NCBI GenBank assembly: GCA_038501625.1
Contig: JAZAYU010000011.1
Coordinates: forward strand, 8,750,849 to 8,814,848
DNA length: 64,000 nt
Origin: Corbicula japonica
Lineage: Eukaryota; Mollusca; Bivalvia; Venerida; Cyrenidae
Direction: 5' to 3'
Shown: positions 1 through 13,500 of the stretch, in pieces
How positions within the stretch are numbered: position 1 is the first letter of the stretch
Layout: every line of letters begins with the position of its first letter
Program-made: the position numbers and the translations under genes
The notes under the pieces: model-generated
Databases searched by the model: none
What the model saw: only the letters and a program-made list of their open reading frames with translations
Told to the model about the DNA's origin: nothing

Positions 1-3000
1 AAGCAATACAATTATGTTCACTGTAGAAAAGTATCCAAGAAGGTACTTGAATACACCCAATTCAAACAAGTGTACACTTTAACTCTAACCACAGCCAGCA
101 AGCAAGCTAATCCAAACCCATATTGCGCGCTCTCTTAACAGTAATGATCATAATTGCATATTTAAGTCATCAATATTAACATTAACACATCTTATAGCCA
201 GCAAATTATGCGTATGGAATTTGCATAACTAACATATGTATAAACACCAGAGATTTCTGGGATATCATTATATATATCGACATTGTATTCAGACAATCGG
301 ATGAATTTTGACTAATGACTTATCCCATTAGTAATATTGAAAACATGAAATAATTTATGAACAATGTCCCAAGAGCTGCTAATATAGTTGATCTGTATGA
401 GATCAGTTTAGATTCTGTATGTGTGACGGAGACTGTGTGGGGAGATTGTTTACACACCCGAAAAATTGAAATTTTTCTCTTCCTACTGTTAGTATACATG
501 TACAATACAAGTTCTAAAATATTGAAGGTGCAACAGGACTACATAAAACAATATTGTGCTTGCTAGAATTTACAATTTATGCACGACAACATAACGTATT
601 AGGAATATTTAAATGTGGGACAACATTGAAAATATCCTTTCTATCCTCTGACCGATTCATGGTAATACACCGGTCTTTAGCCTCTTACACTTGGTGTTCT
701 AACAAAAATGGTTTTGCAAGCATTAGACCAGCACTGACTATTACTGTTCAAAATCGCTCGTAAGGCAATTCGGGAACGCGACCTAAGCCCAGTTAAGAAA
801 GAACAAAGATAGTAATTAAGGCGAGTTTTAGGATTCCTTTTGATGATAGTAATGTTTAGAGTGTTACTTTCTACATCTATCTCCTCTTTAAAGGAGTCTG
901 TGTATGGATGTAATATGGTACATTGCATCTCATCTATCTCCTGGCTTTTAGTGGAGTCTTTGCGAGATATGATGCATTGTACGTTATAGTAATTTACTGT
1001 GTTCCGTTTTGTTTTCTTGCACGTATTGTTTTCTATAATCAACGTGATTTAGCAGCTTCCCAACATCGAGTTTCTATAATTATTTAAAGCTTCATTCAAC
1101 TGTTTTTATCATTGCTAGTTTTAGGTTTCATGAATTTGTATCTTTATTGCAAAATTAATTAAGCGTGTGTTGTATTTCAATCACTGATCTCCTGTGACTT
1201 CATTTAAGCTGCATGATTCAATTTCCAAGTTGAATTCTTTCCAATTTATGTTCGACAAAGAATTACTGTGCAAAATATTGACAGTGATGAAATCTGATTT
1301 CTCCACTAGACAATCTTGTATAAGATACCAACATGTGATTAGTATTTTAAAGTAAAAGGTTAAGATCCTTAAGGTTAATATGAAAGTGAATTCTGTTGTG
1401 GGGTTTTAGAGACATTTTATGGACTTTAAAATGTTCTCAACATTTGTAGATGAATCTTAAATTGTTTTTATGTTTTCCTTTACAATTTATAATACGTGTC
1501 TGAAAACGGAAGTTGTACCTTGTCTTAAGTCTACCTAGTCAGGTTATCAATTATATTATGTATCAGTTCGCTTTTTCCCCCACACTTTTCACTGTTGCTA
1601 TATCTTCATATTGATGAAAGAATGCCGAGAGTATACCTGAGAATTTATTGCTTTATTTAATATTGTCACCAGACTCCGTAACAGAAAAACATTTCAACAA
1701 ACACCCAATAGTGCCTATCAAATCTTGTCTGTACGCTTTCTCTATGTTCAGGTCTTCTATATTTAACGTAGCAGTCTACGGCATTTGTCCAATTAAACAT
1801 GGATACCAAGGTTTTGTCTTTTATTTTGCTTTGTTCGATACAGGTAATACAATCTTTCTGGTAAATCTGCAGTCTTTTCTCACAAAATTGTTACACTAAA
1901 CAGCGCATTATGGCCACTAGTAAGGTAATAAAGCTATATATGGAAACCAGTGTCAGATCTCATGATTCCCATTGGTCAATTCTGAGTGTCTCTGCTCCTT
2001 TTAATCAATCAGATCGCTTAGATCTGAGAACAATCCCCATTTTCATTTTATAACCTTTAAATTACAGCTAAAAATAAATTCTTTATTGACGAGGTTTTTA
2101 AGGTTACCTCTCTAACGGAAGACTTGTTGTGTTGTTTCGTTTCTTTGATGATATGTATTCACTTAACTATTTGTCCACAAATTAGGCCTTGAATGCCGTG
2201 TCCTTCAAAGGTTTTCGCTAAGCGTCCAGAAACTGCACATTTTTAGCTTACAGAGCATTTATTTCTGAGAAAAACGAAGACTACTTGTTTTGTTATTTAT
2301 GACATAATTTGCAAAAACATGTGCGCATTATAGGCAAGTTTATCGTATTTGATGAATGAATAGTTTCTCTAAGCCGGTCTGATCAAGGTGGCAGTTCAGT
2401 TTTATTGATGTCCTTATTTGACATTGGTAATTACGAAGAGTAGGCGTCATTTGTTCCGTGCCTGTCGTCCTTATATTAAACTGTCGCGATCAGCGTTCTC
2501 GATTTAATGCAGATTATGGCAGCACCAATTACGCTGACACACATTTCCAGCGGCTTTATGTTATATCACACTTGGTGAGATAGAATTCCATTATCGTTTA
2601 ATGTGTATAGGATATTACATATTGATTAGCTTAACAATATTAATGATTAAAAAATCACGCAATTGAGCGAGTACAGCGGCCGTGAAACAATTCGGAGAAG
2701 TTCACGAAGAACTTTAAAGCATTATTGAGGCTTAGCTTGCTGTTTCAAGAACGTCATGGATTTTTTTCTTTAATCGTGTTTCTATAAAATTTATAAGAAA
2801 ATTCACATCTGCAGCTTTTGGTATTAATTTAAATGAAAATGAAATCAAAACACGTAGTAAAGAACTGATAAAAACCCATTAACAATCAACTCAGAGAGTA
2901 TAATAAAATAGACTGTAATGATAAACATGTCGATTTTGTATCATTAACAATAATGACACCCGAAAAAAGCCCGAGTTACCTTGAAACATTTGACGTTCAT

Positions 3001-5005
3001 TACTGCAAAGTCTAGAATTGATCAAATTATAGTAGAAGTTCCCCGGAAAGTACGGCTGTGTGATTGACACGTTGATTTATCATTTAATCATGAATCGCAT
3101 GATTCCTTCCAAATCAAATCTAGAATTGTACATCATGGAAGTCTCATCAAACAAACATAATGATAGCAGACTGCGGAACAATGATAACATATTTGCTTTT
3201 GTTTCTTCTTCTACTGCTGTTGTTGGTGTTCTTCTTGTTGTCGTTCTTCTTCTTGTATTTGTTCTTCTTAAAGTTCTTCTTCTTGCTTTTGTCATTGTTT
3301 TTTTTTTTGTTCTTGACATGATTTCATGCTTTTGACAAGATGTTCTTGACATGATTTCATGCTTTTGACAAGATGTTCTTGACATGATTTCATGCTTTTG
3401 ACAAGATGTTCTTGACATGATTTCATACTTTTTACAAGATGTTCTTGACATGATTTCATGCTTTTTACAAGATGTTCTTGACATGATTTCATGTTTTTTA
3501 CAAGATGTTCTTGACATGATTTCATGCTTTTGACAAGATGACAAGATTTTCAGAGTGTTGAATAATTAAATGTTACAGTATTCGTTTGCGTTATGGCATT
3601 ATTGACTCGTACTTTCTGTTCCTGTGACTGTGGTTACAAATCCTTTTTAATAGCGAACAAGATTAGAATCTTATGAGTATTTGATTGAAAACTTCAAATA
3701 TGTTAAATGAATGAATATCGGGACCTTTATGCCATCAGTTAAAATTATGTAAATACTTTGAAGCAGATATTTTTTAAACAAACTTTCTAGCATGTTTTAT
3801 TTCTTTTCTTACCTGTCGAATATCATTTTAATCAAAACACAAACTCTCTGCCCTGGGATAATTTACATTTGGGCAAATATTAGATAAAACTCGTTTTCTT
3901 TTCTCAGTATCTGGTATTCTTTTTTGACATTCATATATTTCAATAATGAATCCCTTGTCTGAAATAATGACAGATTTCTAATGCTGTCCCCAATGAATGC
4001 TGGATCGTTATGGCATATTAGTTTGACGTGGCTAATACATCTTCTTGAACTGGAAACTACTTTAAAACAATATTATCACAAGATAGTTTACCAAGGGACC
4101 TGTCAAATCGTCAGCCATTGTCTCCTCTGAATTATGAGTCAGTGGACCGAAGTATGCCGAAATACGTATATTTTAAGCGATTGCATTGACGACCGTATCC
4201 CTATGGGTTCGGTGAGATCGCTATAAACCCATTGTTAGACACCAATATTTAATTTTCATGGTGATTTTGGCCAGATAGTTATATAATACCATACAACTAA
4301 CCTAAGAATGCCCTAAACGAACACCCTTTCTAGAAATATTAAATCCGACCCTGACATCGGGTGTTGATTACTAAGTTGAAAAAAATCGAGTACATAAGAT
4401 GAAGACTTGATGAGAGCTTTGCTTAATACTCGAAAATAATTGTGCATGTTTATTCCATATGTCTATGTTTAGTTTTACACCTCGCCAGCTTGTTTCTATT
4501 TTCGTATGTTACCAAAGTGAACATTATATTATTCTTGTTTTCACGAACGCTGATTAATTGGTATTTTAGCTTTTATACAAGGATAACTTTCTTAAGATGA
4601 TTTATCATTATTAAGCAATGAATCTGGGTTTTATCTAATTTAGGAAAGATAAATGAGTTCGGGGACGATTACATGCTTGTGATTGCTTGTGATTTAGATA
4701 TATTGCCGATTCGCGCCAATTTTTGCCATTTTCATTTCCAAGGAAAAATAATTAACGCGTTTGTTCGCCAGTTTCTTTTAGGCACCTTAATTCGTTTGAA
4801 ATTGATCGGAGAATATCATAGGATTATGGGTTTTTTTTCTACCATCTTCACTTAAGAATTTTATGCTTCGGAAGCCAGTTAACTCTTTACTTCATATACA
4901 CGTGTTTTATAGCAAGTTCGTACAGACAGATTCAGAAGAGTTTGGAGGGAATAAAAAACTTTCTTTTTTGTTTGTATAATTATGTCATTCATGTTATTTT
5001 TACAG
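1..5005. other. Non-coding stretch upstream of first recognised RPTP exon
   Basis: No exon, RNA gene or recognisable protein was found here apart from the minisatellite at 3308-3538 and a weak foldback-repeat relative near 1935-2045. The sequence is AT-rich and the ORFs are short and compositionally unremarkable. The first recognised RPTP exon starts in phase 1 at 5006, so at least one upstream coding exon with a signal peptide must exist. It was not identified here and may lie outside the window. Confidence 0.6.
3308..3538. repeat. 33-bp minisatellite, 7 copies
   Basis: Seven head-to-tail copies of a 33-bp unit begin at 3308, 3341, 3374, 3407, 3440, 3473 and 3506. The unit starts TGTTCTTGACATGATTTCAT and copies differ by only a few bases. 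Because 33 is divisible by 3, the minus strand stays open and reads an 11-residue repeat (KHEIMSRTS core). It is preceded at about 3195-3305 by a TTC/TTG-rich simple stretch. I see no sign that it is a real protein. Confidence 0.93.
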
Positions 5006-5164
5006 GGGATGTTCGTGACTTGATGTACAAGTGCCCGGATGGATCCTTTGGCTACAAATGCAAGTATAGGTGTCGCTGTGAGAACGACGAACCATGTGAC
5101 AAGGTGACAGGGACCTGCTACAATGGCTGTCAGCAAGGGTTTTGGGGACCAGGATGTCAGCTTT
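5006..5164 (+). CDS. RPTP exon: first 8-cysteine EGF-like module
   Basis: This phase 1-1 exon of 159 nt follows TTTTTACAG and ends before GTATGT. It encodes a cysteine-rich module starting KCPDGSFGYKCKYRCRC and ending GCQQGFWGPGCQL, with eight cysteines spaced as in MEGF/laminin-type EGF repeats. The FG..C and GFWGPGC motifs are typical of that class. It is expected to be extracellular and disulfide-bonded. The partial previous codon requires an upstream exon. Confidence 0.88.
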
Positions 5165-8100
5165 GTATGTACAACATATTAGAATACTAACATAGGTCTT
5201 ACTCTGTAATATTAAGCGTATGTTCTCGTTGTTGCTTAGAAGTAAAACAAAGCAACACAGAAATCACAGATAAGCATACTCGTGTCTAGTTTATGAGCAA
5301 TTAATTCTTTTATCTATCAGGCATTGACCTTTTCTCCTTTTTGTTTGGTTCAAAAACCTGTTCTGTTCATTTCGACCAAAAATTCTTAAGGTAAGTCACG
5401 TGACAGATCACAACGACACGAGTGTAATTGAACATTTGAACATAATAATTATGAAGTGTTATTTTAGTGTGCTATAATGAAACAAACAATAAATTCAAAG
5501 AAATATGGTTTGGTTAACATCTTCGAAAAATTTCTGATAAAAGCGAACATGAAAAAGAAGAAATCCTTTACATATTATGAACTGACTGTAAAACGCATCA
5601 CTTTGACTGCCATTTAAAATAAAATGTATTTAGCACTATTTACAAAAGATCCAGGACTAAAGGCTATTATTTAGATCTCTTAAAAAGAATAGCTGTTTTA
5701 AATGATTTACACAATAAATGATGAATATTGTACGTGTATAAAAGTAAACTTTTAAAATCTTTAAACAGCCAACAATTGCTTTTACAACGGTCAAGCCCGC
5801 CATTACGAAGGCCGAGTATCCGTGACGACCAGTCTGTACATCTGTCAACGCTGGGACGACCAGAACCCGCACCGCCACTCCTACAATGAAAATGATTTTC
5901 CCGACGGTGTTATTCCGGAAAACTTCTGTCGGACCACCAAGGACTCCTCGCGACCTTGGTGCTATACGACTGATAAGCGCCGTCGCTGGGAGCACTGCAA
6001 TGTGAATAACTGCAGTATGTATTGTTCCCTCTGAAAAAAAAAATACAGAAATGTTGTAATAAACACATTTTAAGAGATGTTTTTCATTTCAAAGAAATTT
6101 AATCACCATTATTTAACTTTAGGGTAAATAACAGAATCACTAAAAATATAAATATACATATCATGTCAAAGAAGAGTCGATAATTTGCGTTCGTTTAACA
6201 CCATCGCATATTACACATTCAACAAATGAAAACAACATTAATCATTTCGATTACAAAAAGACATACTAAACAATACAGAGCACAATTTCACTCACCGGTT
6301 GCCTACATAACACTTTTTTGTAGATTGTCCAAGCGGTCGGTTCGGACACAACTGTGACAGAGAGTGCCACTGTGGTGTCAGTGGAGAAGCCTGCGAGAGC
6401 ATCATGGGAATGTGTCAGTCCAAGTGTGCTCCTGGATGGACCGGCTTTGACTGTCAAACACGTTAGACATTTTACATCTTTATTTTTCTGCCTTTGTTAG
6501 TGGTTGAGCAGTATAGTACATTGAACTTGACTAACTGCACACAGACGCCTGATTCTCTGTGTATTCAGCAATATTTTATAACACGTGTGTTAAACCAAAC
6601 AAGTATATTGTAACTTAAGCCAATTTTATGCAATGAATTATGCACAAAACATCGGACAAATTTCATATTTAACTTAAAAAGAGTTTTACTTATGCAGTAA
6701 AACCAGTTTTTCTTCATAAAATCGAAAGGTATAGTTTTCTTCTACCCACCGTGTCTCTTCTAAAAATTTTCTGAGTATATCAACATTACAAAGCGCAAAA
6801 CAAGTTTTAACATTCTGTTTTAGAGAAACTACAAACAGACGTATTATAATTCACGAATTTGGCTAAGATAAAATGGATTACATGTATATTAACAGAGTTT
6901 TGTAAATACTGTGAGGATCCTTTGGTACTGATTTCAGCTGACCGATGTCCGAGTAACAGTTACGGTTGGGAGTGTTTGGAGAAGTGTTACTGTCAGAATC
7001 CTGACCACTGTGACAGGTTTACCGGACCTACTGCCCAGTGTCAGTGTCAGAAGGGCTTCTTCAACGACCCCTGGTGCGAACCAGGTAGCACACTCGCTTC
7101 AGCCGCTTTTTATTTATTTCTGATAAAGTTTTTTAACCTTATTAAAACTCTCTTAATAGCTGCATATCATTTGTACATTCCTGTTACATTACCATTGTTA
7201 CACAAACTACATTTTCAGATGGCGCACCTACACATGATTAAACTCTGCGCTGTAAAACCCTTGCACAATTCATCTCGACATCTTTCAAACAGATTGTTTT
7301 TTAACATTTGTCGTTTTTACAAATTGACCATTGAACAACTAAAGTAAATATAGAATTAAAAAAAGAAATGGAAAGTATCGAATACGTGATATACCCTATA
7401 CTCGCAAAATAAGTCACAGTTAATGCGTTACTGTTTCAGTGACTGCTCCTCGCATCATCAGTTTTGGCAACGAGCGGGTAAATCAGGGTCAGACATCTCT
7501 GTTCAACTGTACAGTAGCGGCTTTCCCGACCCCACGGGAGGACGAGATAAAGCTACTGGCTCCATCCGGTAAACACGTGACCCGCCTCCACTCGTTTGAG
7601 CTCGAGGGTTACCTGTACACCAGGACGAGCCTCTTTCAGGTATTCATGTAACAAAAACAAAGCTTTTGCCAAGTTTGAATAGTACATTTAAAATTTCTTT
7701 GAAGTTAAAAAGCAGAAAAAGATTTATCAATTTGCAAATCGAATGATGATGATACCTGTAAAACAAATTTCTTGTTATTTTATATCTTTGTACGTTATTG
7801 CATGTATTTGGGGAAAGCTTTTTTCAATTAGTTAAGAAAACAATTTTGAACACCTGTTTTGCTATTTTTGTCAGGTGAATATGATCAATTCCGACGAGAA
7901 ATACAGCTGCATTGTTCGAGCTATTGCAGGAGAAACTTCCATCACCAAGGAGGCAGATGTCTATAGTAAGTGTTCGCATCTCTCCTATCATCAAATAATC
8001 TGGCTTAACAACAGCCGCGTCTGATAAACCTCACTGTATATCAGCTCTTATTGCAAAGCTGAAAACATAATTTTATTAAGTAATAAGCAGATATTTTGTT

Positions 8101-10451
8101 TATAAACACTTGAAGTAGTTTTATTTTACAGTGTTGACAGTTAAACAAAAAGAATTTCATACAACTGAATAACACAGAGTTTTCGTTAATTCCAAAATGT
8201 TTAACTTACTTTACAGTCCGTCCAATGCTGATAAATCCACCGAATGTGATCAAGGAGCTGGTAACTGCTACAGAAATACCGCTAGAGTGGCCTCCCTGGA
8301 GCAGGTCCCATGGCGACACCGGAGACCCCCCTATTATGTGGTATAGCGTCTGGCTAAGAACTCTTGGAGAGGCCTCATTCAGGTATTTATTTCATATGCA
8401 AACTATCAAACAGAATCGGATATATACAATACTGCCTGCACATTTTCAACCAGGGCGAACCCGTGAAGATATTCTTATATTTATAATATTTATTTAAAGA
8501 ATACGATTTTTTTATCAGGGACACTTCGGGTGTCAGAAGTCCGTGACAATTTTATTTTGTCCCGGACAGCCGTAGTTAATCGGACAATTTGTCTGATTAA
8601 TTTTGTTACGGAGCTCCGATAGCTAGCATGCGGTCGTAAAATGTGCATTCTTTAACCAGTTAAATTGTTGTACAGTGTTTATTTGTGTTTACTGAAATGT
8701 CTAGTTTCTGGTGTTGAATTGCAGAATGCTAAGCGTTGTGCCGGAAGTGAAGTGTCATGAGAGATCGAGCTGTAACTACACGGCCATGGACCTGAGAGCA
8801 AACACTAACTATGTCATATATATCTCTGTACGAAGACAGGGTGATACTATGGACGGACCGGCTGGACCAATGGTACACGTGAAAACCAAATGTGCAGGTA
8901 ATCAAATCATGGACGCGTATACGAAATGTAGCAGCTATAATACTCAAAACTTGATAAGGGCCAATTTTGTAGTCTATAATTATTATTGTTAACATTTTGA
9001 ACAGTTCATGATACATAAGATTTTCTTTGTAATGTTGTACCGGGTTATATTTTAAATATCTTTTAGTAATCATGGTGACATATTGGTGTCATCATAAATT
9101 ATCTTAACTTTCATTAAAAGTTTCACGTTTAATAATTAATTTTCGCGAGATATGTTTAGCGGAAATAGAGCACACTTTTTTTTCAAATCAGCTAGAATAT
9201 CTATGTGTGCTGATTAATGTTGCAGAGCCGACAGAGAGTCCTGTCATAACTAGCATCACTGGAGAATACCAAGTGAATGAAACCTATCCAAAGACCAAAC
9301 TCACTGTTGACTGGGAGGTAAGCTTTCACACAAAAAAGGCGTAATACGCGATTTGTCTACCGTATTTGCAAGAAGAATCTTGATGCTGAGAAAAAAGGTT
9401 TTGAAGCAGAAAATGTGAATAGAATCAGGCTACGGGAAGATGCTAGTCAGTTCAATGAAGTTTAAATATTGATAAACTCACTTTATTATAACTTTTTTGT
9501 TAGTTTGCAAAACAGTTTCAGATATTTTCCTCAAAGTAAAATATTACACGCATTTATTTCAATCGTTGAATGTATTTTATTTATTTGGTTAAGATAGGTG
9601 TTAAAACAACGGATTGAATCTTTTTTCCAAGACATTTTTCAATACTCTTTATTAATTGCTAATGAATGCCATCACCACGGGCATAACAGAAAAGCTTTAA
9701 AAGTTTAGTCGCTGCTTTTGGCGGCTAATAACGTAAGTCCATAAAACCGATAAAAGCACCAGGAATATATGACACAATAATTCATATCAGATTATTAGTA
9801 AACGCAAGATTCAATTAAATAGCTACGCACATTTTAGTAAACAAGATGAAAACTTCCTAATCTCGTTAAAGATAATGGTAAAGTAATGATTGCACGTGTT
9901 TCAGGACGCCCCGGAGATTTCCTGGAGCTGCGAGAGTATCCGGAAGTACCAGATCCTTGTGTCCAAGAAAGAAGCCGATATCTTGGTAACCCATGTGGCC
10001 GGTAGAGCGATCAAAACGTTCCAGATATCTGAACTCGAGCCGGCCACTAGATACTGCATCTCTATCAAGTTTGAAAACAACCAAGGCTTTTATAGCCCGT
10101 CCTCGCCAGAAAAGTGTGTCGTCTCTCCTTCAACAGGTAAATAGAAGCCAAAATTTTAGACGTTTGACAGACGCCTAAATGTGTAAGGTTGGTACACCTC
10201 AAAACCTGGTTTAAACCCTCAGTGGCAAATTGTTTGCCACTGACCGTTCAACTGCTGTTACATGTACCCCTCGGGTTCTCTTTCTCGTTAATTTTGTGTT
10301 GTGTTTATTTTGAAATTGATTATTTTATTACCCATTCTCTTTTTTCTCCTCCAATTGTTGTCTATGTAGAGAAGAATTCTTAATATGCATATTCCACTTT
10401 TTTAATACGAAAGCTCTGAGCTTTGACAAGGACCATCAATAATTAATAATT

Positions 10452-10504
<53 letters not shown>

Positions 10505-13500
10505 CACCTCCGAGCACCCTGTCTGTCTGTTTCCCCTAGCATCCTCTTTTATAACCGGTTGTTTTAAAACTGATTTCGTTTCGACGCAATTAAAGGTATG
10601 ATATAAATCCAGAAAATTCACAATTTATTTACTTAGTTCTCGGAAAGCCAAAGAAGTTACAACTACGTAGACGAACCAGTTCATCTTTAACTGTTTCGTG
10701 GGAACGACCATCCAATGCCCGCGAAAACATGACGTCATACACAATCATATACTGGAAAGGGTTTGTAAGGGAACTGTCGACCAAGAAGGGGGTAGAATGG
10801 GAGTCGGCAGATGAAGTTGTCGAGTACACATTGACAGGACTTGAACCAATCACTAGCTACAACATCCAGGTAAAAAAAACGGAAGAAAATTAACTCTGGT
10901 CGGCACTTAATGTCAATGTTGTTGTTTATTACTTCCCTTAGAAATACTGTTCAAGTTTGAGATTTCGGGATTTTGTGTGCAGGCTTCTTTATTCCACGAA
11001 TATAAATCAAGTAACTTCATCATCATTCTGTTTTCACTAGAATGATAATAAGAACACCCGTTGTCATTTTTGTTTCAAATAACGAAAGATATAAAGTGTA
11101 AAGTAAGAGAGAACGTATGTTTGAGTCATTAGAGGAAGTTAGAGACTGTGGATGACAACATGTTAATAAAACATTTAATGACTATTAAAATCAACCTCTT
11201 AAACTTAAATTTGTATCCCAAATAATCCGAGCCGTTCATCCAAATTCTTTCTATATCCCAGCTATTACAACTTTGAATATCGTTTTTAATTGCCCCGAAG
11301 TTATACCCTCTGCTTTTTAATAAAATTCTGTGTGATGCATATTAAGATACCTTGTCAAAATTCTATTCTGGTCAGTTCCTCCCACTGTGTTATCGTTCCC
11401 AGCGAATTCCTTCTTTTATATGGCGATCATACGCCGCTGATCGTGGAATGGATTAATTTGGAAATATAGAAGGTTCCCTGTTCAGCGTCATATGGAATGG
11501 AAAAAATACTTGTTATATGTGTAGATACTAATGCTCATTCTTGGGCAGTAATATGCATTTCACTTACTGCCCGTGACAATGCTCAGTCAAACGGAGCCTG
11601 TGCCCAAGATCACATAACTTAATCTGGAGATCAGTCTCAAATCTCAAGCATCTGATTGGCTGAAAAGGCGACCAGTCGCCATTTCAGCCAATCAGATCCT
11701 TGAAATTTGAGACTGATCTCAAAACTTAGTTTTATGATATTGGGCCCAGTTCGATTGCAATAAAGTTTCTCTTTTCATCTTTTTTTATCATTTTACCAGG
11801 TTCAGGCAGTGAACAGCGCAGGATCTGGACAGTACAGCGATATTCTTACAGCATCCACCTCAGAAGGACGTAAGTATTGTTCATTTTACCATTTACAAAT
11901 TTAATATATAACTTCATCTAAAACCTTCTAAAATATCTGTTATATGTTAGAACATTTTGCCCAAAATTACTAAAAAATAAAAGATTAAACTTTGTCAGGT
12001 CCAGGATCGCTGTCGAAGTTCCGGAATACCTCACGTACACAGACGTCTATCATGCTGGAGTGGCAGCCGCCAGAAAGGCCTATCAGCGAGGTTATGTTCT
12101 ACTATGTAAGTGATGCCATTATTTCTTCCCATTGTAATGACTTGCTCTTACAAATTGTTTCTTTAACCTAAAGAGTAATTTACTTCATAAGCGAAACCTT
12201 TCATTTACGGACAGTAAAAATTAAAAAGTGAAAAATTGATTTTTTTTCACTTTGATCAGCAAGAAATAAATGTTTCAGTTCCGGTTGTATAGGAGTGTTT
12301 TTTCATCTTTAATAGGTGCAATGCATTAACGCAAAGACAGACTCCACAACCAGTATAGAGCCTCTGCGTATACCAGCGAGCATCACAAAGTACAACTACA
12401 CCGACTTGCAGCCTACCACCCAGTACAAGTGTAGTATCAATGCTAGTTCTACTATAGGCACAGGGCCAATGTCATACCTTACCGCGTGGACTGAGGCAAT
12501 AGGTAAGTAACTTGGCTAGTTCTTAGGTAAGTAACTTGGCTAGTTCCACTATAGGCACAGGGCCAATGTCATACCTTACCGCGTGGACTGAGGCAATATG
12601 TAAGTAACTTGGCTAGTTCTACTAAAGGCACAGGGCCAATGTCATACCTTACCGCGTGGACTGAGGCAATAGGTAAGTAACTTGGCTAGTTCTACTATAG
12701 GCACAGGGCCAATGTCATACCTTACCGCGTGGACTGAGGCAATAGGTAAGTAACTTGGCTAGTTCCACTATAGGCACAGGGCCAATGTCATACCTTACCG
12801 CGTGGACTGAGGCAATAGGTAAGTAACTTGGCTAGTTCCACTATAGGCACAGGGCCAATGTCATACCTTACCGCGTGGACTGAGGCAATAGGTAAGTAAC
12901 TTGGCTAGTTCCACTATAGGCACAGGGCCAATGTCATACCTTACCGCGTGGACTGAGGCAATAGGTAAGTAACTTGGCTAGTTCCACTATAGGCACAGGG
13001 CCAATGTCATACCTTACCGCGTGGACTGAGGCAATAGGTAAGTAACTTGGCTAGTTCCACTATAGGCACAGGGCCAATGTCATACCTTACCGCGTGGACT
13101 GAGGCAATAGGTAAGTAACTTGGCTAGTTCCACTATAGGCACAGGGCCAATGTCATACCTTACCGCGTGGACTGAGGCAATAGGTAAGTAACTTGGCTAG
13201 TTCCACTATAGGCACAGGGCCAATGTCATACCTTACCGCGTGGACTGAGGCAATAGGTAAGTAACTTGGCTAGTTCCACTATAGGCACAGGGCCAATGTC
13301 ATACCTTACCGCGTGGACTGAGGCAATAGGTAAGTAACTTGGCTAGTTCCACTATAGGCTCAGGGCAAATGTCATACCTGTCATCACTAACAGATGCCGT
13401 ATGTGAGTAACCTGGCTAGTTCCACTATAGAGACAGGGCCAATGTCATACCTTACCGCGTGGACGGAGGCCATAGGTAAGTAACTGGGCTAGTTCTATAT

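Noticed and set aside
3060..3335. Hydrophobic C-terminal frame that could pass for a signal peptide or TM exon of the RPTP
   Set aside because: The hydrophobic part is the translation of a TTC/TTG-rich simple repeat, and no phase-1 donor that would join 5006 follows a plausible signal sequence.
3080..3544. Minus-strand open frame of 154 codons with an 11-residue repeat
   Set aside because: It is fully explained by a 33-bp minisatellite whose length is a multiple of 3 plus a TTC-rich tract; no start context, partner exon or recognisable domain.
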